From the NCBI GenBank assembly GCA_039934635.1, contig JBDTLT010000098.1:1-18686 (forward strand): a stretch of 18,686 bases of DNA, read 5' to 3'. This DNA is from DATLFA01 sp039934635. GTDB lineage: Bacteria > Actinomycetota > Acidimicrobiia > Acidimicrobiales > WLNW01. A model generated the notes under the pieces. It was not told the origin of the DNA and made no database searches. It was given only the letters and a program-made list of their open reading frames with translations. The position numbers and the translations under genes are program-made. This document shows, one piece after another, positions 1 to 7,181 of this stretch; positions within the stretch are counted from its first letter, which is position 1, and every line of letters begins with the position of its first letter.

Positions 1-1
1 T

Positions 2-85
2 CGCGATGTCGTCATGGTCTGCGACCCCGACGGTGTTCGAGTCACGCTCCTCGAGCCCGCGCGAGACGCGACGCAGGCCAACTGA
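2..85 (+). CDS. VOC (glyoxalase-fold) protein, C-terminal fragment
   Basis: This open frame enters from the left edge and ends at a TGA at 83-85. Its 27 residues include CDPDGVRVTLLEP. The DPDG followed by an alternating hydrophobic strand and a Glu is the usual last beta strand of vicinal oxygen chelate (glyoxalase/bleomycin resistance) domains, where that Glu is a metal ligand. The next gene is also a VOC protein, so the two probably form a same-strand pair and may act on related substrates. The 5' part lies outside the window, so the length and substrate cannot be told. Confidence 0.7.
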   Translation, partial: RDVVMVCDPDGVRVTLLEPARDATQAN

Positions 86-146
86 CGTGCGACTGAACCG
101 CGACAGAAGGGGATAGGGCGAAAGGCGCGCCCAGCGAGAAGCAATT

Positions 147-1073
147 ATGGTCGCGGCGATGGCGATCAGCGCGTCTCGCATCTTTCACGTCAACTCGAAT
201 TGCATCGATCTCGAGCGATCACTGACTTTCTACCGCGACCTGCTCGGGCTGAAGCAGAACACCCACCCGCTCCCGAGCTTCATGCAGCGCGGCGATGCAT
301 TCGGCCTCGAACAAGTCATGTGGGACGCGTGGATGCTGCAGAGCGATCTCGGCAACGACGGGCTCGCACTCGACCTGCTCGAGTGGAAGGTGCCAAAGCC
401 GGCAGGGCAGCCGCCGAGCGCCATCAACGAGACCGGCTTCCATCACCTCACCTTCGCGGTCCCTGATTTGCCGGGGTGCGTCGACCGTCTTCGGGACGCG
501 GGGGTCACGATCGTGGGTGGCCCGATCGACATGGATCTCGGCAATGGTTCGACCATCGCAATGGCGATGGTCGAAGACCCCGATGGTGTGCCGCTGCAAC
601 TCATCGGTGGTCGCGACACACGCATCTCCCACGTGGTGGTCAACACCCGCGACCTCGACGCGTCGGTGGCCTACTACCGCGATGTCATGGGCCTCGAGGT
701 ATTGCGAACGGTGGGTGCGGTCCGGCAATCGGGTGCGTTGTACGGCGTCGACACAGAGGTCGAGTGTCGCTCGGCGATGATGCGTGACCGCGGATCCAAG
801 TTCATGGTGGAGCTCATCGAATGGCTCGATCCGCGACCCGCGCCCGGTACCGACCGGGTGCGCGCCGCGAACGACGTCGGGCTGTTCCGTATGGCGTTCT
901 CGACGACCGATTGTCATGGCGACGAAGCCGTTGTGCGGGCGGCCGGGTCGGTGCCGTTTGCGCCGACCGGAACGTTGTCGGTGGGCGACCACCTGCCGCT
1001 GCTCTACGTGTTGTTCTGGCCCGGCCCCAACGGGGAGTGCCTCGAACTCATCCAGACCGGCGCGCCAGGCTGA
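147..1073 (+). CDS. two-domain VOC family protein (glyoxalase / extradiol dioxygenase-like)
   Basis: This 308-residue protein holds two successive VOC domains. Domain 1 covers about residues 8-153 and starts with FHVNSNCIDLERSLTFYRDLLGL. Domain 2 covers about residues 157-305 and starts with ISHVVVNTRDLDASVAYYRD. Each shows the His near the first strand and the FYRDxxGL/YYRDxxGL helix typical of the family; domain 1 has the DPDG loop and domain 2 ends in CLELIQ with the expected Glu. Two fused VOC modules are usual for extradiol ring-cleavage dioxygenases and some glyoxalases; the sequence does not say which reaction applies. The ATG at 147 has a weak GAGAAG upstream, and a second ATG at 159 is possible. 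The gene follows another VOC gene and converges on the cupin gene with a 12-base gap. It is probably a cytosolic metalloenzyme. Confidence 0.85.
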   Translation: MVAAMAISASRIFHVNSNCIDLERSLTFYRDLLGLKQNTHPLPSFMQRGDAFGLEQVMWDAWMLQSDLGNDGLALDLLEWKVPKPAGQPPSAINETGFHHLTFAVPDLPGCVDRLRDAGVTIVGGPIDMDLGNGSTIAMAMVEDPDGVPLQLIGGRDTRISHVVVNTRDLDASVAYYRDVMGLEVLRTVGAVRQSGALYGVDTEVECRSAMMRDRGSKFMVELIEWLDPRPAPGTDRVRAANDVGLFRMAFSTTDCHGDEAVVRAAGSVPFAPTGTLSVGDHLPLLYVLFWPGPNGECLELIQTGAPG

Positions 1074-1085
1074 GGGGCGAAGCGG

Positions 1086-2087
1086 TCAGATCGACTGCTG
1101 GTCTTGCGGCGCCCAGTAGCCACGCTTGTCCTCGAACCAGTCGCCGAGATCGATGGGCGGGTCGGGCAAGGGCGTAACGCCGCGGTCGGCGACGGCTTGT
1201 TCGTACAACTCGGGCTGATCGCCCCAGCTGCGAAAGTCACCATTGGTGATCTCGAGGAATCGGGTGCCTTCGTCGCCCGCGACGATCGGGCCGAACGCCG
1301 CGCCGAACGGCAGCTCGATGTGGGTGCCGGGCGGGCACCAGCGTTCGCCGAACCACGCGCCGCCGGCAATCACCCACACGAGGTGATGACCGAAATGGCC
1401 GTGACGTCGAGTGATCATCCCAGGGTCGTATTCGATATACGCACTCATGAAGTCGGGTTGCGCGATCGGCCACTTCTCTCGGATGGTGGCAATGGCGCCG
1501 TCGGCGTTGCGCTGCCGTTTGACCTCTGTCCACGCGATGTCGTCCATCGTCGTGAAGGCCTCCTTCAGGCCCTCGACCTTCGGTGACGAACGCTCTGTAC
1601 CCCAGTCGCCGCGCGGGTCACGAAACCAGTCCCCGATGTCGAGCGGTGGGTCGGGCAAGGGTGTTACGCCGCGGGTCTCGATCTCTCGCTGATACTGCTC
1701 GGGCTGATCGCCCCACCCGCCGAACTCGCCGAAGCTCAGCTCCAAACATGTCACGCCTTCGGGTCCGGCGACGATCGGCCCGAACGTGGCGCCGAGCGGC
1801 ACGTGGATGTGCGTGCCGGCGGCGCACCAGTCGCCGCCGATCCACGCCCCGCCATCGAGAAGGAACACGAGGTGGTTACTGCGATGACCATGACGGCGCA
1901 CCACCATGCCCGGTTCGTAGAACACATGGGCCGACAGAAAGTCGGGCCGGATGATCGGCCACTTCTCGCGTATGGAGGCGACGGTGCCGTCGGCGTTGCG
2001 CTGGCGCTGCACCTCGGTCCAGTCGATGTCGTCGATGTGCCAGAACGTGGCCTCGACGCCGTCGATCTTGGGTGACGTTTTGCTCAT
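1086..2087 (-). CDS. tandemly duplicated cupin-like protein
   Basis: This 333-residue protein is two copies of one module of about 160 residues (about 7-165 and 170-328). By hand alignment they are about 60% identical. Each copy contains WTEVxRQRNADG, REKWPI, RRHGH followed by a further His, GGAW, GTHI, AFGPIVAG or TFGPIVAG, WGDQPE and RGVTPLPDPP. The HGH plus a later His within beta-rich sequence looks like a cupin metal site, and both copies keep these residues, so both may bind metal. I do not recognise a specific function; regulatory or dioxygenase-like roles are both possible. The start is the ATG at 2087 with only a weak AGG upstream. The gene is divergent from the dsbB-like gene, and a DosR-like box lies in the 124-base spacer. 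It converges with the VOC gene, so a role in the same catabolic setting is possible but not shown. Confidence 0.75.
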   Translation of the reverse strand: MSKTSPKIDGVEATFWHIDDIDWTEVQRQRNADGTVASIREKWPIIRPDFLSAHVFYEPGMVVRRHGHRSNHLVFLLDGGAWIGGDWCAAGTHIHVPLGATFGPIVAGPEGVTCLELSFGEFGGWGDQPEQYQREIETRGVTPLPDPPLDIGDWFRDPRGDWGTERSSPKVEGLKEAFTTMDDIAWTEVKRQRNADGAIATIREKWPIAQPDFMSAYIEYDPGMITRRHGHFGHHLVWVIAGGAWFGERWCPPGTHIELPFGAAFGPIVAGDEGTRFLEITNGDFRSWGDQPELYEQAVADRGVTPLPDPPIDLGDWFEDKRGYWAPQDQQSI

Positions 2088-2130
2088 GGGTCGAACCTAG
2101 CGTTCGCGGCGCGTCGAGCAAACAGACAAG

Positions 2131-2144
2131 ATGACCTTGGTCCC
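2131..2144. promoter_or_regulatory. candidate DosR/DevR-like operator (box A)
   Basis: ATGACC-TT-GGTCCC is an imperfect 14-bp palindrome whose right half and spacing match the core of the mycobacterial DosR box (GGGACT-WW-AGTCCC). It lies 67 bases before the dsbB-like ATG at 2212 and 43 bases before the divergent cupin ATG at 2087, so it could serve either. Three more sites of the same shape occur in other intergenic spacers of this window. The regulator itself is not in the window. Confidence 0.5.
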
Positions 2145-2211
2145 TACCTCGCGCCGGCGACCGACCCGACAATTGAGGTGGTCGCAAGCAACGAAAGCGC
2201 GAGAGGTAGTG

Positions 2212-2772
2212 ATGAGCCGCGACAGCATCGTTCTGTTTCTGTCGTTGCTCGCGCTTTTCGCGCAAGTCACCGTGATAGTCGTCGTTGCCGTCTTCGTCGT
2301 GCCAATTGCGCGTCCGGTGCGCACGCTCGTCATCGCTCAACTCGGCCCAACGGCAACTTCGTTTGCGTGGCTGGTTGCGGGGGTGTCGATGGCGGGCAGC
2401 TTGTATCTGTCAGAGGGCGCCCATTTCATGCCGTGCAAGTTGTGCTGGTACCAGCGCATCGCGATGTATTCGCTCGCGCTCATACTCGCCGTCGCGGCGC
2501 TGCGGCGGCGCCGTGATGTTGCGGTGTATGCGGCACCACTCGCCGGCGTCGGTGTCGTCATCTCGACCTATCACATGATGGTCGAGCGGTTTCCCCGTCT
2601 CGAGTCGAACGTTTGCGATCTTTCGGTGCCGTGCACCGTGATCTGGACGAAACGCTTTGGCATCGAGACCATTCCCACCATGGCGTTCAGCGGCTTTCTC
2701 TTGATCTTGGTGACACTGTTCGTCGGTCGGCGATTCGAACGAACTTCTGCAGTCCCTCTCGAGGAGGAATAG
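2212..2772 (+). CDS. DsbB/BdbC-like disulfide bond formation membrane protein
   Basis: This 186-residue integral membrane protein has hydrophobic segments at about residues 6-31, 48-67, 83-97, 103-121 and 155-173. The first catalytic pair is C75-x-x-C78 in PCKLCWYQR, the signature of the DsbB/BdbC family. The second pair is C135 and C141 in the next extracytoplasmic loop (VCDLSVPC). DsbB proteins reoxidise a thioredoxin-fold partner outside the membrane and pass the electrons to quinone. An ATG further upstream at 2131 falls in the promoter region and inside a likely operator. The ATG at 2212 has GAGAGG five bases ahead and starts just before the first membrane segment, so I choose it. The first hydrophobic segment is extra compared with the four helices of E. 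coli DsbB. The stop abuts the start of the CPHC thioredoxin-fold gene, the expected partner. Confidence 0.88.
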   Translation: MSRDSIVLFLSLLALFAQVTVIVVVAVFVVPIARPVRTLVIAQLGPTATSFAWLVAGVSMAGSLYLSEGAHFMPCKLCWYQRIAMYSLALILAVAALRRRRDVAVYAAPLAGVGVVISTYHMMVERFPRLESNVCDLSVPCTVIWTKRFGIETIPTMAFSGFLLILVTLFVGRRFERTSAVPLEEE

Positions 2773-3429
2773 ATGAGCAATTCAGTGAAGACCGCGCGAC
2801 GCACAGTCGTGCCCGCCGCTCCCGTCAAACGTCCCAAAGCGATTTGGTTCGTGATCGGCGGTGTATTCGTCGTCGCGTTGGTGGTCTCATTGCTTGTCGC
2901 GACCAAAGGGTCGAATGATGGCAACTCCGGTTTGGCGGAGTTTCAACCCGTGACGGTGACCGGCACGCCGCTGCCCAAATTGGGCGACAGCGATACGGCA
3001 GTCGGCCGACCGATTCCGCAAGTGAAGGGCGCCTCGTTCGACGGGACGCCGGTCGAGATCGCAAACGATGGTCGAGCCAAGCTGATCTTCTTCGTTGCGC
3101 ACTGGTGTCCGCACTGCCGCGCTGAAGTCCCGGTTGTAACGGCATGGCTGGAGTCGGGCGGCGCGCCGAAAGATGTGGATCTGTACGCCGTCTCCACCGC
3201 AGTGTCGTCCGACCAACCGAACTATCCACCTTCGGCATGGCTGCAGCGCGAGAAGTGGCCGATCGCCACGATGGCGGACAATGAGGCCGCGAGCGCGGCG
3301 AGTGCGTTCGGGTTGTCGGCCTTTCCGTTCTTCGCCGCGGTCAAAGCCGACGGCACCGTCGCCTTGCGCACCAGTGGCGAGCTCACTGTCGCCCAACTCA
3401 GCGCGCTCGCGCAGCTCGCGCGAGGGTGA
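2773..3429 (+). CDS. membrane-anchored thioredoxin-fold oxidoreductase (TlpA/DsbA-like, CPHC)
   Basis: This 218-residue protein has a basic N-terminus and one membrane anchor at about residues 24-43. A thioredoxin-fold domain follows, with the active site W111-C112-P113-H114-C115. The CPHC dipeptide is that of oxidising DsbA-type proteins, while the surrounding FFVAHWCPHC and overall shape are more TlpA-like. The cis-Pro loop appears as SAFPFFAAV near residue 187. It should act outside the cytoplasm, either making disulfides with the DsbB-like protein encoded immediately upstream or serving in redox upkeep. The ATG follows the previous TAG with no gap, and GAGGAGGA within the end of dsbB serves as ribosome site, so the two are translated as one unit. 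Confidence 0.87.
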   Translation: MSNSVKTARRTVVPAAPVKRPKAIWFVIGGVFVVALVVSLLVATKGSNDGNSGLAEFQPVTVTGTPLPKLGDSDTAVGRPIPQVKGASFDGTPVEIANDGRAKLIFFVAHWCPHCRAEVPVVTAWLESGGAPKDVDLYAVSTAVSSDQPNYPPSAWLQREKWPIATMADNEAASAASAFGLSAFPFFAAVKADGTVALRTSGELTVAQLSALAQLARG

Positions 3430-3462
3430 GCGGTCGCGGCAACGCCCCCTTGTCATCTCCTT

Positions 3463-3484
3463 GCTAGGTCGCTAGCTTGCTAGC
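3463..3484. promoter_or_regulatory. three 8-bp GCTAG repeats abutting a start codon; possible operator
   Basis: GCTAGGTC, GCTAGCTT and GCTAGC(AT) follow one another at an exact 8-base period, and the last runs into the ATG at 3485. GCTAGC is self-complementary, so the block is also a nested inverted repeat. There is no Shine-Dalgarno sequence between this block and the ATG. That arrangement suggests a leaderless or short-leader transcript with an operator at the transcription start, as TetR-type repressors often use. The regulator is unknown and nothing in the window encodes one. Confidence 0.4.
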
Positions 3485-4339
3485 ATGAGAACCGAGAAGA
3501 ACGAACCCGACAGCACCGCCGTGCGCGTCGCGCTCTGGCGCGCGTTGCACGTCGAGGTCGACGCGGCGCCGCCCGTGCTCGAGGACACCGTCGGCTTGCA
3601 GTTGGCTGCGCCCGAGGGCAACTGGCGCGACCGGCCCGACATGCATCCCGAGGGCACGCGCGGGTTCCGGGCCGCGATCGTGGCCCGCGCCCGCTTCATC
3701 GAAGATCTCGTGGCCGAACAGGTCGCCGCCGGCGTCACCCAGTACGTCATCCTCGGTGCGGGCCTCGACACGCTCGCGCAGCGCCGACCCGAGCTCAGCC
3801 AACGGCTGCAGATCTTCGAGGTCGATCAGCCCGGCACCCAAGCGTGGAAGCGGCGCCGGCTCGCCGACGAGGGCTTCGCCATACCGGACTCGCTGCGAAT
3901 GGTCCCGATCGACTTCGAGACAGACGACAGCTGGTGGGAGGGATTGTACGCCGCGGGGTTCGACCCCGACCGTCCTGCGGTTGTGGCCTCCACTGGCGTC
4001 AGCATGTACCTCGCCAAGGCCACCACCGCGGCGACGTTGCACCAGCTCGCCGCGCTCGCCTCGGGTTCCACGGTCGCGATGACGTTCCTGCTGCCGGCCG
4101 GGTTCGTCGATGAGGCCGACCGTGCGGGGCTCGAGGCCAGCGCTCGCGGCGCCCGCCGTTCGGGGACGCCGTTCATCAGCTTCTTCTCGCCCGAAGAGAT
4201 GGTCGCACTGGCCCGTGAGGCCGGCTTCCCCGAAGTGGCGCACGTGTCCACCACCGACCTCACCGACCGCTACTTCGCGGGCCGCTCCGACGGCCTTCGT
4301 CCGTCGAGCGGCGAAGGGTTGATCGTCGCTCGCGTATAG
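3485..4339 (+). CDS. class I SAM-dependent methyltransferase, TIGR00027 / leucine carboxyl methyltransferase-like
   Basis: This 284-residue protein matches the actinobacterial S-adenosylmethionine methyltransferase family related to leucine carboxyl methyltransferases. The start region TAVRVALWRALH is followed by the SAM-binding motif VILGAGLDTLAQR around residues 88-100, then FEVDQP at about 111-116 with the acidic ribose-binding residue, and ASTGVSMYL near residue 174. Its length is normal for the family. Members in mycobacteria are O-methyltransferases of mostly unknown substrate. The ATG at 3485 has no Shine-Dalgarno sequence and is preceded directly by a repeat block that may be an operator. 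It is 55 bases after the thioredoxin-fold gene and may have its own promoter. The cytosolic location is inferred from the lack of a signal or membrane segment. Confidence 0.85.
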   Translation: MRTEKNEPDSTAVRVALWRALHVEVDAAPPVLEDTVGLQLAAPEGNWRDRPDMHPEGTRGFRAAIVARARFIEDLVAEQVAAGVTQYVILGAGLDTLAQRRPELSQRLQIFEVDQPGTQAWKRRRLADEGFAIPDSLRMVPIDFETDDSWWEGLYAAGFDPDRPAVVASTGVSMYLAKATTAATLHQLAALASGSTVAMTFLLPAGFVDEADRAGLEASARGARRSGTPFISFFSPEEMVALAREAGFPEVAHVSTTDLTDRYFAGRSDGLRPSSGEGLIVARV

Positions 4340-4380
4340 CGTTGCGGCGCATCTGCGTGAGGTGGGGAGGATCGTGTTCG

Positions 4381-5051
4381 ATGGCGTTGCCGTTGATCTT
4401 GGACACTGACATCGGAATGGATGTGGATGACACGACGTTCTTGTCGCGGCGCTCGAAGCGGCAACCGAGGACCATCCCGTCACGATTTGCACGATCGGTC
4501 CCGTCACCAACATCGCGTCACTTCTCATCGCTCGTCCCGATCTGCTCGACCGAGTCGCTCGAATACAGATGATGGGCGGCTGCCTGCGTCCGTGGCAGGC
4601 CAACGGTGTCGAGGGCTCGCTCTTCGAGTTCAACGTCGGCTGCGATCCGCTCGCAGCTTCGGTGCTCTTCTCCCTGCCGCTTCCTCTCGGCGTGGTGCCG
4701 ATCGATGTCACCATCGAAGCGTTCCTCGACGAGGACGATCGCGCGGCGATTGGCGCCGCCGGACACCTCGGTGCGGTCCTCGACGTACTGATGCGCAACT
4801 TCTTGGAGTTCCTCCGTGGATTCATGCCCGACGCCAAACACAACGTCTTCCTGCACGATCCGCTCACCGTGGCAACGCTTGCGTACCCGGATGTCGCCGG
4901 CTTCGAGCCCGCTCGGGTTTCGGCTTTCGGAACGCCCGGTGCCTGCCAGATGGTCGAGTCTCCACATGGCCGTCTGATCGATGCCTGCCGATCGGTGGAC
5001 AACCGCGCGATCGCAGACTTGATCGTTCGCACGCTGACGGCCGGGCTATAG
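4381..5051 (+). pseudogene. inosine-uridine-type nucleoside hydrolase, internally deleted and frameshifted
   Basis: The ATG at 4381, with GTGGGGAGGA upstream, opens a normal nucleoside hydrolase start: LILDTDIGMDVDD, containing the N-terminal calcium-binding aspartates. After about residue 17 this frame turns to unrelated sequence. The family sequence resumes in another frame at about 4431 (DVLVAALEAATEDHPVTICT), followed by GPVTNIA, RIQMMGG, the FNVGCDP segment and the C-terminal HDP motif (FLHDPLTVA), and ends at 5051. A TGA at 4428 blocks that frame upstream. Family members are about 300 or more residues; the two parts together give about 220. About 80-100 residues between the N-terminal loop and GPVTN are therefore missing as well as the frame. 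An internal deletion explains this better than a single-base slip. The enzyme would have cleaved nucleosides to base and ribose. The rest is still open, so the loss looks recent; an assembly error is the alternative. Confidence 0.8.
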
Positions 5052-5894
5052 CGGCCACCACATGGCGTTGGCCGTGCCGCCGAGCACGAGGTCGCGATCG
5101 GCCGATGACAGATCGGCGCACGCCCGCTGGGCTTCGTCGACGCAGTCCGCGTACACCAGGCCGAGCACTGAGTAGTCCGATGCCCACATCACGCGCGAGG
5201 CCCCGAAGGTATCGACGACGCGATGGGTGATCGCAGCGGCGGTCGATCCATCGCGCTTGGCGTGAGTGAACACGTGCGTGGAGAGTTTCACGCTGATGTT
5301 CGGGGCATCGGCGAGAGCGAAGAGGTTCGTCGCGTGGGGGTAGCTCGGCCCTCCACTGAGGTCGGGCATGCCGCAATGGTCGAGCAAGAACGGGATCTCG
5401 GGATGGCGATTGGCCGCTTGTAAGAGCGAGGGAAGATCGGCGTCGAGTCCGACGAACTGGGCGACGGCGCCGAGCCGAGCGATCTCGCCGAAGACCTCAT
5501 CGCTCTGTGGCTGCAGCAACCAGTCGGGGGCGGTGTTGCGCAGGAACAGGCGAATGGCGCGAGCGCCGCGGTCGCCGATCCAGTGCCGCACCATCTTCGG
5601 GGCGTCGTTTTCGAGATCGATGATGCACGAGCTCGCCAAGCGATCGGGATGCGCGGCGGCCGCGTCGGCGGTGTAGCGGTTGTCGTACTGGTAGCAGCTG
5701 AAGGCCTGCACCAGTACGGCCCGGTCGATGCCGGTGTCGTCCATGCGCCGCAGCAAGTCCTCGACCGCAAGCGCAGGCGCCTCGAACCAGCGCGACTTCG
5801 CGGTGCCCATGGGGTCGAAGTCGGGAGCGGGGGGATCGAGCGGATAGCGGTCGTGATCGGCGCTCACCACGTGAGCCTGTGTGTCGATGCGCAT
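5046..5894 (-). CDS. amidohydrolase 2 family metal-dependent hydrolase (TIM barrel)
   Basis: This 282-residue protein has the layout of the amidohydrolase_2 family (lactonases, decarboxylases and related hydrolases). It shows an N-terminal strand MRIDTQAHV, DRAVLVQAFSCYQYDN around residue 60, FLLDHCGMPD with a conserved His near residue 173, and VMWASDYSV with the catalytic-type Asp near residue 239. The usual HxH of the first strand reads Q-A-H here, so the first metal-binding His is replaced by Gln. The protein may use an altered or absent metal site. The start ATG at 5894 has no clear ribosome site. The gene lies 48 bases behind the cupin gene on the same strand, which suggests an operon, and its 3' end overlaps the nucleoside hydrolase remnant by 6 bases. 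Its substrate is unknown, possibly a lactone or aromatic breakdown product. Confidence 0.85.
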   Translation of the reverse strand: MRIDTQAHVVSADHDRYPLDPPAPDFDPMGTAKSRWFEAPALAVEDLLRRMDDTGIDRAVLVQAFSCYQYDNRYTADAAAAHPDRLASSCIIDLENDAPKMVRHWIGDRGARAIRLFLRNTAPDWLLQPQSDEVFGEIARLGAVAQFVGLDADLPSLLQAANRHPEIPFLLDHCGMPDLSGGPSYPHATNLFALADAPNISVKLSTHVFTHAKRDGSTAAAITHRVVDTFGASRVMWASDYSVLGLVYADCVDEAQRACADLSSADRDLVLGGTANAMWWPL

Positions 5895-5942
5895 CGGGCC
5901 AGCGTAGGTCGTCGGCGTTTCGCGCTCCGGTAGCGCCCTGAT

Positions 5943-6506
5943 CTATGCGTCCGCGGCGGCGCGATTGGCGGCGAGCGTCCGGCTGACCGTGTCGGCTTCC
6001 CAGGCCTCGCGGTGGCTGGAGATCGTGTCGGCCATGGCCGCCCATTTGCCGGCGTTCATCTCGAGTATCTGAATGTCGAACTGGCGCACGCCGTGGCGAA
6101 TCTCGAGCAGCTCCACCCCATCGGGTCCCGCGTTGTAGCTGTACGGTGCGCCCGCCGGGATGAAGAAACCGTCGCCGGTGCGCAGCGTCTGGGCACCCAT
6201 GACGGCGCTACCCGCGACGATGTAATACAGGCAGTCGGCGTCGTGGGTGTGGCGCGGCACGGGGTAGTCGGCCTTGAACCACACGTGGAGGATGCTGAAG
6301 CCGCCTTCGTCGGGCGTTTGGCGCACGGCCACCCGCACGTCGGTGCCGGGTGCCGACGACATATAGATTTCGGGCCCTCCGGCAGCGAGGGCACCACCGG
6401 TCATCTCGGGCATGGCCATGAAGTCGGTCTCCATCAGCGGAGTGGCTTCCTCGGCCCGAAAAATCGAGATGCCGCGACGCGGCCGGTTGGTGGCTTCAGC
6501 GGACAT
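5943..6506 (-). CDS. cupin-domain protein
   Basis: This 187-residue protein has a single cupin barrel in the middle. PRHTHDADCLYYIVAGSAVM gives the first cupin motif with H-x-H but lacks the usual Glu. TLRTGDGFFIPAGAPYSY gives the second motif with a Pro-rich turn and no obvious His, so metal binding may be weak. The C-terminal part from about residue 150 is helical and unmatched. I prefer the ATG at 6506 because AGAGGGG stands five bases ahead; the GTG at 6512 would be too close to that site. It probably forms an operon with the downstream amidohydrolase. Such cupins are often sugar- or aromatic-pathway enzymes or sensors; the exact role is not known. Confidence 0.82.
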   Translation of the reverse strand: MSAEATNRPRRGISIFRAEEATPLMETDFMAMPEMTGGALAAGGPEIYMSSAPGTDVRVAVRQTPDEGGFSILHVWFKADYPVPRHTHDADCLYYIVAGSAVMGAQTLRTGDGFFIPAGAPYSYNAGPDGVELLEIRHGVRQFDIQILEMNAGKWAAMADTISSHREAWEADTVSRTLAANRAAADA

Positions 6507-6596
6507 GAGCACCCCTCTCGCACGGCGAGCAACACCCGCCGCGATCAGCCGTTCTTAACGCTCCGGCAACCGTGCTGTCAACCGTTGACCGCTCCG

Positions 6597-6890
6597 TCAG
6601 CTCATTGAGTGATCAACGAGCGCGGCGTCATTGATTTCGTTCAACGCCCGCACCAACTGTTCGCCGCGCACGGCGTTCGTGAAACGCACGTCGCCCAGCG
6701 TCGCCTCGATCAATCCCCGAGCGGTGGGATCGACTGTCACGTTGTAGAGGTCGAGCAAGCCATCGACGCAGCGGCTCGTGCTCACGACCTGTTGGCCTTC
6801 GAGTGAACGCATGAAGTCATCGAGTTTGCGGGCGAACGGTCCCTCGTGCCGGGCAGGTTTCGACGTCGAAGGGAACAGCGCTGCTTGCAT
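6597..6890 (-). CDS. 97-residue protein of unknown function
   Basis: I do not recognise this small protein. It is soluble and mixed in charge, with a probable helical body (ARKLDDFMRSLEGQQVVSTS, then GLLDLYNVTVDPTARGLIEA, ending in LVRALNEINDA) and no signal or membrane segment. The ATG at 6890 is chosen because GGAGGAG stands six bases ahead; upstream ATGs at 6917 and 6950 have no such site. The gene is divergent from the lipoprotein gene, and the 291-base spacer carries two DosR-like boxes, one 77 bases before this start. That placement suggests control by oxygen or redox state. A regulatory or stress-adaptor role is only a guess. Confidence 0.65.
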   Translation of the reverse strand: MQAALFPSTSKPARHEGPFARKLDDFMRSLEGQQVVSTSRCVDGLLDLYNVTVDPTARGLIEATLGDVRFTNAVRGEQLVRALNEINDAALVDHSMS

Positions 6891-6967
6891 GGGGGACTCC
6901 TCCAGGTTGTTGTCCATGATGACGGGTTGGGGCGGCGCTGATAAGGGCAAGAAGTCACTTCACGCAC

Positions 6968-6981
6968 AGGCCTTTGGTCCC
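6968..6981. promoter_or_regulatory. candidate DosR/DevR-like operator (box B)
   Basis: AGGCCT-TT-GGTCCC has the same 6-2-6 geometry as the other boxes, with a good right half and a diverged left half. The ten bases TTGGTCCCTA match those in box A exactly. It lies 77 bases before the start of the 97-residue protein gene and 200 bases before the lipoprotein start, in their shared spacer. Confidence 0.45.
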
Positions 6982-7132
6982 TACTCTGACGCTCGGCGGC
7001 GCCGGCGACGACGAGATCGAAGTCGCGTGTGGCAACGCTCAGTGAGCAGCGCGGGTCGCGGGCGAGGTTGCGTCACTGGCGGCTGTGCTCACCCGTCTCG
7101 ACCAGAACGTGCGTAAGGCGATCGCAGGCGAC

Positions 7133-7146
7133 GGGACCTAGGTCCC
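7133..7146. promoter_or_regulatory. candidate DosR/DevR-like operator (box C), perfect palindrome
   Basis: GGGACC-TA-GGTCCC is a perfect 14-bp inverted repeat matching the DosR box core (GGGAC-N4-GTCCC). It ends 35 bases before the ATG of the lipoprotein gene at 7182. There is no Shine-Dalgarno sequence between the box and that ATG, so the transcript may have a short or no leader, with the box near the -35 region. Confidence 0.6.
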
Positions 7147-7181
7147 TGTCGTGCTTTGTTGGCAGTGCGTACGGTTTCGCC

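Noticed and set aside
219..992. A 257-codon minus-strand frame opposite the VOC gene
   Set aside because: Its translation is rich in His and Arg with no fold signature, while the plus strand has two clear VOC domains.
4381..4460. Programmed ribosomal frameshift in the nucleoside hydrolase
   Set aside because: There is no slippery heptamer, and a whole block of family residues is missing besides the frame change, so deletion is the better explanation.
3464..5032. A long minus-strand open frame of 522 codons
   Set aside because: It lies opposite the methyltransferase and the nucleoside hydrolase remnant, its translation is low-complexity and rich in Arg, Ser and Pro, and it has no motif. It is an antisense shadow of GC-rich wobble positions.
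6525..6545. Hairpin CGGCG-N9-CGCCG between two minus-strand genes, considered as a terminator
   Set aside because: The stem is only five pairs and is not followed by a T run; it is within what is expected at this GC content.
6830..6850. GGTCCC inside the small unknown gene, considered as a further DosR-like box
   Set aside because: The left half does not match and it lies within coding sequence.
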